DNA of 64,000 bases, taken from Candidatus Krumholzibacteriota bacterium (lineage in GTDB: Bacteria; Krumholzibacteriota; Krumholzibacteriia; Krumholzibacteriales; Krumholzibacteriaceae). The notes beneath the pieces are model-generated. The model was not told where the DNA came from, searched no databases, and saw only the letters and a program-made list of their open reading frames with translations. Both the position numbers and the translations under genes were made by a program. Where the stretch lies: the NCBI GenBank assembly GCA_016933255.1, contig JAFGBF010000007.1:1-64000 (forward strand), read 5' to 3'. Shown in pieces: positions 52,501 to 61,168 of the stretch. Position 1 is the stretch's first letter, and each line of letters opens with the position of its first letter.

Positions 52501-55497
52501 CTACAGGCCCTGTCCGAAAAATGCGACAAGCTTGCCCTGAATCGCCGAAGATCTTGTTCCGACGACAATGTCAGGATCGTTATCATGGTTAAAATCTGCG
52601 ACATCGATCGATACGATTTCGCCGTGATCTGTCGAATTGATCTTCAATCCGTATCCCGACAGGGTGCCGTATGCAGGCAGAATATAAAGATCTCCCGTGT
52701 ATAACGATGAACTCCTCGTCCCGTACAATATATCCGGGAAGATGTCGTTATTGATCTTCGTAGTCGCGAGACTCAGGACTTCTCCCAGGCCGTCCACGAC
52801 GTCATCAGGCCAGTTCGGCACTTCTCCGAAACCGAATGGTGACATCCCGGTAGTGTCAGGAACTCCAAACTCTCCTTCATGGTTGATATAAAGAAGGATC
52901 AGCCCCTGATTGAATCCGGTACGGGTTCCGGCTATAATGTCCGGGTCTCCGCTGTCATCCTCTTTCATATCGAGCACCTCGAGATCGTTGACAGCGCCAT
53001 CGGAGACGTACCTTGCATCCCAGACAAAATTAGCGGAAGCATAACCGGTATTTAAATATATATCTATGTATCCTGTAGTTGTTGTGAAGTGCGACCCGAC
53101 GACGATATCCTGATCGCCGTCTCCATCGACATCACCTGTTTCGACCGCCCAGACCCCTCCGAGCGCGAAGATATCCAGGGGGCCTGCTCTTGTAATATAT
53201 TCTCTGGAGGAGAAATCTCCGTCCCCGCCCCCGATAAATGTCTCGAATCCTCCCGTTGTACCTGCAGGGTCCCTGAGAGCGGCGACAAGATCCATCTCGC
53301 CGTCCACATCGAGATCTGCAAGGCTGCAGTCCATGACTTCGTTCAGCCCGCTCGCCATATACTCCTTGTCAGGACTGACCGGCAGGATACCGCCGGCCTG
53401 TGTAAACCAGAGCTGCAGATTCGGCTGGGTATTGATATCCAGGCCGGTGAAGATGTCATATACTCCATCATCGTTAAAATCATTGTCGAACATGACGTTG
53501 ACATTATTCCCCGCATCTCGCCAGTATGACGGATCCGAATCGAAGAGTTCGGTAACAGGAGTCGCGGAGGTCTCACATTTGTTGTGGAAGACAAGCATAT
53601 TTCCGAACCCTGCCGCGAGCGCGGTTCCGAGGACGATATCGGTATCATGTTTTTCATCCTCGTGAAGATCCGAGGTACTTACAGAAAGGACTCTTTCGGT
53701 ATTCGAAATGTGGATCTCCACGAAATCCTGTTTTATTTCCAGGACATCCCCGAAATCGCGGACTATTACGGTATCGGCAGATATGGGGATATCGGTGAAC
53801 TTGTTTACCGTTGTAGATGTGTAGCCATAGTGATCTCTTTCTTCGATCCAATACAGGTCCGGCTCAAGGTTAAACGAGTAATACCCCGCCGTGTTCGTCA
53901 TCGTGCTGTCACCGCTCGAAACGGTGAGCGTTACGTTCGGCAGGCCCTCTTCTCCCGCGCCGCGGATCCCATCCTCGTTTTCATCAACATATACATAACC
54001 TTCCAGCGTTCCGGTCGTCGCGCCGGCAAAATCTCCGAAATTGATCGTCACAGTATCGCCGGCGGCGAAAATATTTGCCACATCTGAATTCGGTGTCGTC
54101 GATGAATATCCAGAAGGGTCTGTTTCCACGACGGTATAGTTCCCCTGCGGGACGGTGAATGCATAGTAACCATTCTCATCCGAATAGATCTGCTCACCGC
54201 TGTCCAGCGAGATCAGCGCACCTTCGATCCCTGCTTCGCCGCCGTCTATTATACCGTTCTTATCATCATCCTCGAAGACCATACCATAGATCACGCCGCT
54301 TGGAAGATCCGAGATGTCGCCGAAATTGACGACCGTCGTCTGCCCGGCGACAAGAGAGAGAGAAACAAGGTTTGCTGTCGTAGAAGTAAACCCTGAGGGG
54401 TCTACTTCCTGTACCGAATATTCGCCAGCCGGAAGAGCGAAGAAAAACGAACCGAAATTATCGGTGATAACATCCATTCTCTGGCCGGCAAGCCGGATCG
54501 TTACGTCGGGAATGCCCGATTCACCGCTGTCGATCACGCCGTCGCCGTCAGCGTCGTGAAAGACCTTCCCTGTTACCATTGAACTCATTCGTGACATATT
54601 CCTTACATATACTTCCGAATTCATGGTGACGTTGAGAAAGCCGCCGTTAGTCTCGTATTTTCTGTCATAGGTGTTCGATTCGCTCATAACGGTGATCTTG
54701 ACACGCTGAATAGCGCTGAGAAAATTGTCCGGGAGAGGTGTTATAGCAAGGATCTCTCCTGAATCGAGTTGTCCGTCATTGTCAGTATCGCCCCAAAGCC
54801 TGTCAGGAGTGCCTACATCGTCGTCATGGTTATAGTAGTACTGGAAAAGCGGTTCGGGTATCATCCAGGTAGGAGCAAGATTAGGCCCGCGCAGGATAGC
54901 AAGGTCGTATTCGCGCATCTCGTTAGCCCCCGCGCCGTTGAATCCGTAAACTGCCTTTTTGAGAACAAAGAGATTGGTGTTCAGACCTGTCTCTTCAGAA
55001 TCGTCTCCGCGGTCGGAATCGTTTATGACTCCGTCTCCACTGGAGTCAAGGGTGAATACGACCGTCTCCGCGTCAGAGACAAAATCCGACGAAGGTGAAT
55101 ATATGGTCGATCCGGATAACGGTACAATATGGGACGAGACGCTTCTGTCAAGAGTGGTCAGAGGAGTCATCCCGTCTATCACCTGGCCGTCATCGATATC
55201 TGCATTGAAAATAACCTGATAAGGCCCCGCGTGGACAATAGCCCTCTGTCCGCGCGAATAGTCTGTCTGCGAGCCAGCCTGCCTCAGATCCCCTGTCATA
55301 TAATCAATAGCGATCCTTGCGTTCTGCTGGGCGTCGGCGTACTCCGAAGTAGTCGCTGCGCTTTTCTGAAAAAGCATAAAAACACCGGATATCGCTATAA
55401 GGACAAAACCCATGATCACGATACTGAGCATCATCTCAATAAGTGTAAATCCTGCGACAGATTTCTTCTTTTCATTGATCGTTCTTTTCTTACACAT
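52501..55497 (-). CDS. PilW-like prepilin fused to three SdrD-B repeats and an FG-GAP repeat region
   Basis: 998 residues. Class III prepilin signal: AGFTLIE with cleavage after Gly16 and Glu21 at +5, then a helix to about 60. A PilW-like globular part follows (60-305). Residues 308-395, 402-489 and 496-584 are three SdrD-B/SpaA-like Ig repeats (GKVFHDADGDGVIDSGESGIP, YGMVFEDDDKNGIIDGGEAGIE, GYVYVDENEDGIRGAGEEGLP) each ending in NFGD or DFGD. From 590 to the end are FG-GAP/VCBS-type calcium motifs (DFNDDGVYD, DLDVDGEMD, DVDGDGDQD, DFNHDNDPD). Pilin, stalk and propeller-like head in one chain suggests a pilus-tip adhesin. Neighbours are other prepilins. Confidence 0.9.
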   Translation of the reverse strand: MCKKRTINEKKKSVAGFTLIEMMLSIVIMGFVLIAISGVFMLFQKSAATTSEYADAQQNARIAIDYMTGDLRQAGSQTDYSRGQRAIVHAGPYQVIFNADIDDGQVIDGMTPLTTLDRSVSSHIVPLSGSTIYSPSSDFVSDAETVVFTLDSSGDGVINDSDRGDDSEETGLNTNLFVLKKAVYGFNGAGANEMREYDLAILRGPNLAPTWMIPEPLFQYYYNHDDDVGTPDRLWGDTDNDGQLDSGEILAITPLPDNFLSAIQRVKITVMSESNTYDRKYETNGGFLNVTMNSEVYVRNMSRMSSMVTGKVFHDADGDGVIDSGESGIPDVTIRLAGQRMDVITDNFGSFFFALPAGEYSVQEVDPSGFTSTTANLVSLSLVAGQTTVVNFGDISDLPSGVIYGMVFEDDDKNGIIDGGEAGIEGALISLDSGEQIYSDENGYYAFTVPQGNYTVVETDPSGYSSTTPNSDVANIFAAGDTVTINFGDFAGATTGTLEGYVYVDENEDGIRGAGEEGLPNVTLTVSSGDSTMTNTAGYYSFNLEPDLYWIEERDHYGYTSTTVNKFTDIPISADTVIVRDFGDVLEIKQDFVEIHISNTERVLSVSTSDLHEDEKHDTDIVLGTALAAGFGNMLVFHNKCETSATPVTELFDSDPSYWRDAGNNVNVMFDNDFNDDGVYDIFTGLDINTQPNLQLWFTQAGGILPVSPDKEYMASGLNEVMDCSLADLDVDGEMDLVAALRDPAGTTGGFETFIGGGDGDFSSREYITRAGPLDIFALGGVWAVETGDVDGDGDQDIVVGSHFTTTTGYIDIYLNTGYASANFVWDARYVSDGAVNDLEVLDMKEDDSGDPDIIAGTRTGFNQGLILLYINHEGEFGVPDTTGMSPFGFGEVPNWPDDVVDGLGEVLSLATTKINNDIFPDILYGTRSSSLYTGDLYILPAYGTLSGYGLKINSTDHGEIVSIDVADFNHDNDPDIVVGTRSSAIQGKLVAFFGQGL

Positions 55498-55502
55498 TCT
55501 GA

Positions 55503-55886
55503 TTACCGCCTTGACGTAAGATACGTGCTCATCGTCACCACACTGTCTTTGCTGGACGTCTGATAGCTTACCGAGACAGTGAGTGTTTTCATATCAGGGA
55601 CAGGGCTGTCATTGACGACTGTCCAGTTTCGCGTATAGTGAATGTCCAGAGGATTATCCGGGTCTGTATGGACGCCGCTTGACAAATCCGTACTGGAATG
55701 AGGAAAGCTCATAAGTTCTTCGACCTTCTCCTGGGCAAGATTAGTCGCTACAGTAAGGTTGCCTGCCCTTGTAGCAGCTCTGTTGCTGGAAGGAAGAATT
55801 CTGAGGGCAGCAGAGATCCCGACACCAAAGATCAGGATCGCCACTATTATCTCGACAAGTCCCGCGCCTTTTTCTGATTTAAACAT
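55503..55886 (-). CDS. PilV-like type IV prepilin
   Basis: 127 residues. MFKSEKG/AGLVEIIVAILIFG: short leader with cleavage after Gly7 and Glu at +5, then the hydrophobic helix and NLAQEKVEELMSFP, typical of PilV/PilI-type minor pilins. Six bases upstream of the big prepilin gene, so cotranscribed. Confidence 0.88.
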   Translation of the reverse strand: MFKSEKGAGLVEIIVAILIFGVGISAALRILPSSNRAATRAGNLTVATNLAQEKVEELMSFPHSSTDLSSGVHTDPDNPLDIHYTRNWTVVNDSPVPDMKTLTVSVSYQTSSKDSVVTMSTYLTSRR

Positions 55887-55902
55887 GATTATTCATTCCT
55901 TT

Positions 55903-56391
55903 TTAATCTACAGTGATGTTTCCTGTTCCTCCGAAAATACGGATATCCTTGTTTTTATTATTAGTGTTTATGAGTGTTATCGTACCGCTTTCCCTTGTAT
56001 TTCCCTTTGACCCGAAAGTCAGCCTCGTCGATGAAAAGGTATGAGCAAGGATACTCACATTGGGTGACAGACTGTATGTCGCGCTCAAATACTCGTCTGA
56101 TGACCTGATTCCGTCCCTATTGAGATCTTCAAAATATGAATATGTGTTTTGTCCCACATCGAAGGAGAATACCACGTCAATATTCTTCATAACCGCCGAC
56201 GAACGGGCACTTCGCAAGGCGACGGCAAACTGCTCTGTATCACCGTTCAGCCTCTGGTTTTGTATGAATCTTCCGAGCGCCGGCATCGAAAGAATGGCTA
56301 AAAGCCCTATTATCAGAACTACAACCATCAGTTCCGCCATGGTAAATCCCGCATTTTTTCGATCTCTTTGAGTCATTTTCAACACCATCAT
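55903..56391 (-). CDS. GspH/FimT-type pseudopilin
   Basis: 162 residues. NAGFTMAELMVVVLIIGLLA, cleavage after Gly15, Glu at +5, helix to about 38, then FIQNQRLNGDTEQFAVALRSARSSAVMKN as in GspH/FimT pseudopilins that prime pilus assembly. Start uncertain: ATG at 56391 or 56376, neither with a strong ribosome site. First gene of the pilin cluster. Confidence 0.88.
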   Translation of the reverse strand: MMVLKMTQRDRKNAGFTMAELMVVVLIIGLLAILSMPALGRFIQNQRLNGDTEQFAVALRSARSSAVMKNIDVVFSFDVGQNTYSYFEDLNRDGIRSSDEYLSATYSLSPNVSILAHTFSSTRLTFGSKGNTRESGTITLINTNNKNKDIRIFGGTGNITVD

Positions 56392-56754
56392 CTTTCAAGA
56401 CATAGTCACGGTTTATCTCGCATCATGCCTGAGTAGAAAGATTCATGCCAAATAATACGGTTCCCCATAGTGCCAGATTGCTTCCTTTCGAGCTTTTAAG
56501 TGGGGGACCTCTCGCTGGAGATCCTTCCTTTTTGCATTGAAACCCGTTTTGCGCAGAAAATCGCGCCTTGTCATGCATATGGATCTGTCCCGATCCGTAT
56601 GCGGAGCGCCGATGTTCGTTGACTATATCGATGACTTATATTAGACTTATCCATAGAACGGGATCACAAAAGCCGCGTTTGGATCTATCACCTGTCACCT
56701 GCGGAGCCTGCCCTTTTTGACCGGCAGTCCGAAGTCCTCCTAATCGGAGACCAG
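56392..56754. other. Divergent intergenic region upstream of pilin and FemAB-like genes
   Basis: 363 bases with no gene seen. I looked for c-di-GMP riboswitch core sequences and sigma-54 (GG-N10-GC) promoters, both common before pilin genes, and found only imperfect lookalikes. It must hold promoters for both directions. Confidence 0.4.
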
Positions 56755-57717
56755 ATGGAATTCAGGGTAATTGACCGTAAATCGCTTGATACATCGGCTT
56801 GGGAAGGGTTGACATACGGCAGTTCCTTCTTTCACAGCCATCAATGGGCCGATACCTGCGTCGACGGACTCTCCCCCGGAGCCCGCGCGGTATTTCTCTG
56901 CGGATATGAAGGCGGCCGCATGATCGCGGGAATGCCTGCGGTCATCACCAGAAATTTCGGATTCAGATCGTTTTACTCGATGCCGTACGGAACATACGGC
57001 GAAGTAGTAATGGCGGAAGGCACCGATGAGGCGAAAAGGGACGAGTTCTACCTGTTTCTTGTAAAATATCTCAAGAAAGGCCGGTTCTCAAGGATCGCGA
57101 TCAATGATTTTGACAGGAATTTTTCGAGGCTCAGCGGACCTTTCCTGAGCCACACGGAAATTTTCACCCACATCATAGACCTCAACGAAGATGAAGATCA
57201 CAGACCTCCGGACAGGAAGATAAACGGGCATATCAGGGCCGGACAGAAAGCTGACACAACGATCTTATGCGTGAAGACAAAAGACCAGCTCAGCGCATTC
57301 TACAGACTTTACGAGATGACGGAAAAAAGGCATGGAAGCCTCAAACCGCTGTACAGCAAACACTTTTTTACCAGTATCCTGAAACACCTGAGCATGACCG
57401 AGAAGTTATACTGGAACTGCCTGATGTATGAAGATGTGATGATCGGATCATGCATCAATTTCATCAGCTCCGAGACTCTCTTTAACTGGCAGACCGTCTC
57501 AAATTATGATTACAGAAGGTTCAAGCCGAACCACGTCCTTCTTTCCGAAGCGATAGATGTCGGAGTATCCATGGGGGTAAAAAAGATAAACCTTGGAGCG
57601 TCGCCGCAATACGCACATACCCTGATCGACTACAAGGAGCGCTGGGGAGGCGTAAAAGTGCCTTATGACTCGTATGTCTCTGATTCCTGGCTGAGGAGGA
57701 TCTTTTCTTCGGCATGA
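56755..57717 (+). CDS. FemAB-like GNAT-fold protein
   Basis: 320 residues. Two GNAT-like halves: SFFHSHQWADTCVDGL then AGMPAVITRN with FYSMPYGTYGEVV, and later YRLYEMTEKRHG, WNCLMYEDVMIGSCINF and INLGASPQYAHTLIDYKERWGG. This is the pattern of FemAB-related (BioF2-like) acyl/aminoacyltransferases that modify peptidoglycan bridges or polysaccharides. The acceptor is unknown. It is alone on the plus strand; ATG follows GGAGACCAG. Confidence 0.75.
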   Translation: MEFRVIDRKSLDTSAWEGLTYGSSFFHSHQWADTCVDGLSPGARAVFLCGYEGGRMIAGMPAVITRNFGFRSFYSMPYGTYGEVVMAEGTDEAKRDEFYLFLVKYLKKGRFSRIAINDFDRNFSRLSGPFLSHTEIFTHIIDLNEDEDHRPPDRKINGHIRAGQKADTTILCVKTKDQLSAFYRLYEMTEKRHGSLKPLYSKHFFTSILKHLSMTEKLYWNCLMYEDVMIGSCINFISSETLFNWQTVSNYDYRRFKPNHVLLSEAIDVGVSMGVKKINLGASPQYAHTLIDYKERWGGVKVPYDSYVSDSWLRRIFSSA

Positions 57718-57727
57718 ACCGCCGGGG

Positions 57728-58606
57728 TCATAGACCCCTCATCCATTCTTTTCTTAGATAACCCTCGGGATCATTCAGCGCGTTATCGATAGTATCGATA
57801 AGCGCTTCCTTATCCTTCTGCAGGGTGCCTTTGAGCGGCAGATAGTTGGAAGCGTGATTGCTTCTGAATATGCACCTGTCGTTTTCGAGCGCAGCAATCA
57901 ATTCTTTGAGCTCTTTCAGATCATCCTCGGGGCGGTTGAACTCAAAATCCGCACCCATCTTCTTTCTGAAACCTTCCTGATACTGCCCGAGCATCAGCGT
58001 AAGGGCCGAAAGATACCTCGGAGAGATCCTGTTGATCAGCTGACCTGTAAGGCGCGCGTGCTGCCGGCTCCCCCGACGCCCTCCAAGCCCCAGGATCACT
58101 GTGACCGATATCTTTAATCCAGCCTCCTGGGCTTTATTGCACCCTTCAGCCATCTGATCGGGCGTGGCACCCTTGTCAATAAGTTCAAGAAGCCGCGGAT
58201 CGCCTGTTTCGACACCGTAATAAATGATCTTCAGACCCTTCTCTTTGATGGTCCTCATCTCCTCTACCGACTTGTTCAAAAGGTTGGCAGGGTTCGCATA
58301 GGCTGTCACCCGCTGAAGGGATGGAAAGGACGAATAGAGATAGTCAAGGATCTGTCCAAGCCTTTCTGAAGAGATAACGAAGGCGTCTCCGTCCGCAAGG
58401 AAGATCCTCTTTGTGCCTGGAAAGAGTAAAGAAGCTTCATCTATTTCGGATTTAAACTGATCCCAGGGTTTGACCCAGAATCTCTTTTGTTTATACATCA
58501 GGCAGAAAGTGCACCGGTTATGAGAACAGCCGACAGTCGCCTGAAGGATCAGGGAACTGCCCTCGCTGGGGGGTCTGTAAACCGGCTCGTCGTACTGAAA
58601 GATCAT
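57728..58606 (-). CDS. Radical SAM protein with CX4CX2C motif
   Basis: 292 residues. ILQATVGCSHNRCTFCLMYK holds the cluster ligands as C-x4-C-x2-C, one residue longer than the common CX3CX2C. GVETGDP and VTVILGLGGRR give the later radical SAM barrel motifs. No B12 or SPASM domain. It starts MIFQYDEPVYRPPSEG, a start shared with a group of stand-alone radical SAM proteins of unknown reaction. Opposite to acpS. Confidence 0.87.
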   Translation of the reverse strand: MIFQYDEPVYRPPSEGSSLILQATVGCSHNRCTFCLMYKQKRFWVKPWDQFKSEIDEASLLFPGTKRIFLADGDAFVISSERLGQILDYLYSSFPSLQRVTAYANPANLLNKSVEEMRTIKEKGLKIIYYGVETGDPRLLELIDKGATPDQMAEGCNKAQEAGLKISVTVILGLGGRRGSRQHARLTGQLINRISPRYLSALTLMLGQYQEGFRKKMGADFEFNRPEDDLKELKELIAALENDRCIFRSNHASNYLPLKGTLQKDKEALIDTIDNALNDPEGYLRKEWMRGL

Positions 58607-58733
58607 CTCTGCATATCGCTTGAAACCAGGGGATTTTTGTTTATTTAATTCCGTAAACGTGTTATCGTGACTCTGTCTTCAAAGTTATCATAAAACAGCT
58701 TTGTTATATTACCACACTCGCAACAGGAAGAAA

Positions 58734-59117
58734 ATGATAATCGGAATTGGAATCGATTCGGTGTCGATCACCCGTATAATGAATCTGATAGACAGATACG
58801 GAGAGCGTTTTCTCGGCAAGATATTCACAGAAGATGAGATCGAAGAAAGCTCCGGAAGACACGATTACGCCCAGTTCTTCGCCGCAAGATTCGCCGCCAG
58901 AGAGGCTTTTTTCAAGGCGTTGGGAACGGGATGGGGCCGGGGCATCTCTCTGAAAGAAGCCGGCGTCGTCAAGGACGTTCACGGAAAACCGGGATTTTCC
59001 TTTTCCGGTACGGCGGCGGCTGCCCTTGAAAAAAAAGGCGTAACGGTATCGCATCTCAGCCTTACCCACGATGGAGAATATGCCCAGGCCTTTGTGATCC
59101 TGGAAGGAGGAGTGTAA
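58734..59117 (+). CDS. acpS: Holo-[acyl-carrier-protein] synthase
   Basis: 127 residues. MIIGIGIDSVSITRI (Asp8) and FAARFAAREAFFKALGTG (Glu and Lys of the 4'-phosphopantetheinyl transferase core), GKPGFSFSG and VSHLSLTHDGEYAQAFVI complete the family. It attaches phosphopantetheine to ACP for fatty-acid synthesis. ATG 58734 has AGGAAG five bases before; the frame open to 58701 lacks one. Overlaps the next gene at TAATG. Confidence 0.96.
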   Translation: MIIGIGIDSVSITRIMNLIDRYGERFLGKIFTEDEIEESSGRHDYAQFFAARFAAREAFFKALGTGWGRGISLKEAGVVKDVHGKPGFSFSGTAAAALEKKGVTVSHLSLTHDGEYAQAFVILEGGV

Positions 59118-59575
59118 TGCAGAAAGTACCAAAGAGCATGATAGGGGTCAGCGGCAAATTGTTTGTAAATTCACTCCTTCTCAGGGAGGGGATTCAATGC
59201 GGCCAGGGCAGGGACGGCATCGACCTTGTCATCAATCTGAAAAAACCGATACGAAAATGGTCTATCCTGGTCACCACCAACCTTATGCCGAAAAAGGCCG
59301 GAGGCAAGGGGAAGATGGCGCTGGACTGGTGGGTTTCGGAAAGAACAGAAGCTGATTTTATCACATGCGTGGATATGAGCAGCCTGAGAGCATGGTTATT
59401 CACTAACCGTGAATTTCAGAAACTCTCCCAGCAAAAGGCGGGCGGAAGATGTCATCTTTACATGTATACTAACAGGGAGGTCGCGCTGAGGGGCAGCAAA
59501 CTTATGAAATTCGATTATGAATTCGAATCTTACAGGCTCGAAAACAGGATATACAGGGGAGTATTCGAAAAATAG
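59117..59575 (+). CDS. Unrecognised 152-aa protein, possibly PD-(D/E)XK-like
   Basis: Not recognised. Visible: GVSGKLFVNSLLLREGIQ (helix, as the first helix of restriction-like folds), GRDGIDLVINLKKP, ILVTTNLMPKKAGG, DWWVSERTEADFITCVDM, and RAWLFTNREFQ. The layout resembles restriction-endonuclease-like proteins, where DGIDLVI would give the Asp strand, but no clear ExK pair follows. It overlaps acpS by one base and ends directly before a RecB/Cas4-type nuclease gene, so all three are one transcription unit. A DNA-linked role is inferred from that alone. Confidence 0.6.
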   Translation: MQKVPKSMIGVSGKLFVNSLLLREGIQCGQGRDGIDLVINLKKPIRKWSILVTTNLMPKKAGGKGKMALDWWVSERTEADFITCVDMSSLRAWLFTNREFQKLSQQKAGGRCHLYMYTNREVALRGSKLMKFDYEFESYRLENRIYRGVFEK

Positions 59576-60580
59576 ATGTCATTTACCAATCGTTTCGGCT
59601 GGTCGATCTCGCGTGAATCACTCTTCGAAGACTGCAGAAGAAAATATTATTTTCACTACTACCTGAGCTGGGAAGGATGGAAAAAGACAGCATCCCCCCT
59701 GCGGCAGGAAGCCTTCAAGCTTAAGCGCCTCGTATCGCTTCCGCTCTGGCGCGGACAGCTCGTTCATTATGTGACGGCCAAAGTACTTGAATCTATGCGC
59801 CGGAAGGGAAAGATCCCTCCTGCGAAGGATGTGGCCAGCTACACGGCGGAAAGGTTTCAGCAGCAGCTCGATTTCTCCCGGCGAAAATTGTACCTCAGCC
59901 AGCCTAAGAAACGCGGAGATAGACTGAATATAGACTGGCTCGCCCTGTTCGAACACGAGTACGGCAGAGAGCTTTCAAAAATAAGCATCGAAAGGACTCT
60001 TGATGAGTCTGTTCAGGGAGTCGAATGCCTTCTAAGGTCTCCGATCATTGATATCATCTCAAAAACAGATCCCGCGCACTGGATAATCGAAAATATCGAC
60101 CTTGCCGAATTCGCCCAGGTATTTGATTTTGAAGGGGCAAGAGTATTCGCCAAGACAGATTTCATCTATACGGGGAATGACGGGAGCTTCAATATCATAG
60201 ACTGGAAGACCTTCAGGAGAAAAGAGGGGGATACTGAAGATGAGAAGACTGGGAAAGCCGGGACACAGCTCGGAGTCTACGGTTACTACGCGGCAAACGT
60301 GCTTGGAAAACCGATCGAGAAAGTCCGGCTTTACGAGGTAAACCTTCTCGGCCCTGGAAATCATATCGAACAGATCATCAACCGGGAGAATATAGACACC
60401 TTCTGCGCACATATCCGCGGCGGCATCTCAAGACTGTCGTCTCTTCTTGTGGACCGCGATATCGATAAGAACCTGCCTCTCCCCCACCGGCATTTTCCGA
60501 AAAATGTAAGTGATTCCTGTCGATTCTGTAATTTTTTCAGGATCTGCCTTGATGAGAAAAGCTCTCTGAGGCTGGAATAG
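59576..60580 (+). CDS. PD-(D/E)XK nuclease, RecB/AddB/Cas4-like with Fe-S cysteines
   Basis: 334 residues. Nuclease core: His64 (GQLVHYV), Asp195 (FAKTDFIY), Asp209-x-Lys211 (IIDWKTF), Gln231-x3-Tyr235 (QLGVYGYY). Four cysteines, Cys20 near the start (EDCRRKYYF) and Cys315/318/324 at the end (CRFCNFFRIC), fit the iron-sulfur clasp of AddB, Dna2 and Cas4 nucleases. No helicase domain and no CRISPR genes nearby, so it is a stand-alone nuclease. Its start codon directly abuts the previous stop. Confidence 0.92.
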   Translation: MSFTNRFGWSISRESLFEDCRRKYYFHYYLSWEGWKKTASPLRQEAFKLKRLVSLPLWRGQLVHYVTAKVLESMRRKGKIPPAKDVASYTAERFQQQLDFSRRKLYLSQPKKRGDRLNIDWLALFEHEYGRELSKISIERTLDESVQGVECLLRSPIIDIISKTDPAHWIIENIDLAEFAQVFDFEGARVFAKTDFIYTGNDGSFNIIDWKTFRRKEGDTEDEKTGKAGTQLGVYGYYAANVLGKPIEKVRLYEVNLLGPGNHIEQIINRENIDTFCAHIRGGISRLSSLLVDRDIDKNLPLPHRHFPKNVSDSCRFCNFFRICLDEKSSLRLE

Positions 60581-60649
60581 GCCGCTTTCTTTTGACTGCA
60601 GATAAAAACAGGTTGCCTGCGCCGCAAAAGCATATAAGATTCAGGTGTC

Positions 60650-60955
60650 ATGGAAAAGGAGACTAAAGAAATAAAAAAGCCGGGGAACGGACATCTTTTC
60701 TGGGGGTTGATCTTCACCGCGATGGGATTCCTCTCCCTCTTCAGAGACATCATGGTAGTCGGGGGGATGCCGGTCTGGGCGTTCTCTTTTTTCCTGATCG
60801 CCGCTTCAAACCTGCTGAAAGCGCCTGTGATCCGGTCGATCCTGCATCTTGAAAAAGAAAGATCCGCAGCGGCGGGCCGGATAGCGGCCGCGCTCAATAT
60901 CATGGGAATGGCGCTTCTTGTAATTACATTTATCATAGGGTATTACAGAAGCTGA
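60650..60955 (+). CDS. Small membrane protein, three hydrophobic segments
   Basis: 101 residues. Segments at about 15-32, 38-55 and 79-97 (GHLFWGLIFTAMGFLSLF, VWAFSFFLIAASNLL, ALNIMGMALLVITFIIGYY) with a basic N-terminus. No domain recognised; overall look of LiaF/DUF5668-type membrane proteins, low certainty. Follows the nuclease gene by 69 bases. Confidence 0.6.
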   Translation: MEKETKEIKKPGNGHLFWGLIFTAMGFLSLFRDIMVVGGMPVWAFSFFLIAASNLLKAPVIRSILHLEKERSAAAGRIAAALNIMGMALLVITFIIGYYRS

Positions 60956-61168
60956 TTATATCCGCTTCCCTGACATATCTACAGCTGATCATATCCTGCT
61001 CCCCGGCATACGACTATCCCTGAATCCGGCAGCACCCTCTTTCCCCGCTCTGCTTCTTTTGTCTCTTGCTATCATCGGCAAGGGGTGATATATAGAATAA
61101 TCGGGGCCTGATCGACAGATGATCATCGCTTTCAGATTGGATATCAAACCGTTTGCAGGGGGTTGAAG

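Noticed and set aside
52501-55497. Assembly chimera of a pilin and a surface adhesin gene
   Set aside because: One unbroken frame with uniform codon style and prepilin neighbours on both sides argue for a true fusion.
56392-56754. Sigma-54 promoter or c-di-GMP riboswitch before the pilin operon
   Set aside because: TGGCAC and TTGGCAT occur, but the -12 element is wrong; riboswitch core sequence not found.
59576-60580. Cas4 of a CRISPR system
   Set aside because: No cas1, cas2 or repeat array nearby; four-Cys nuclease motif is shared with other RecB-like nucleases.
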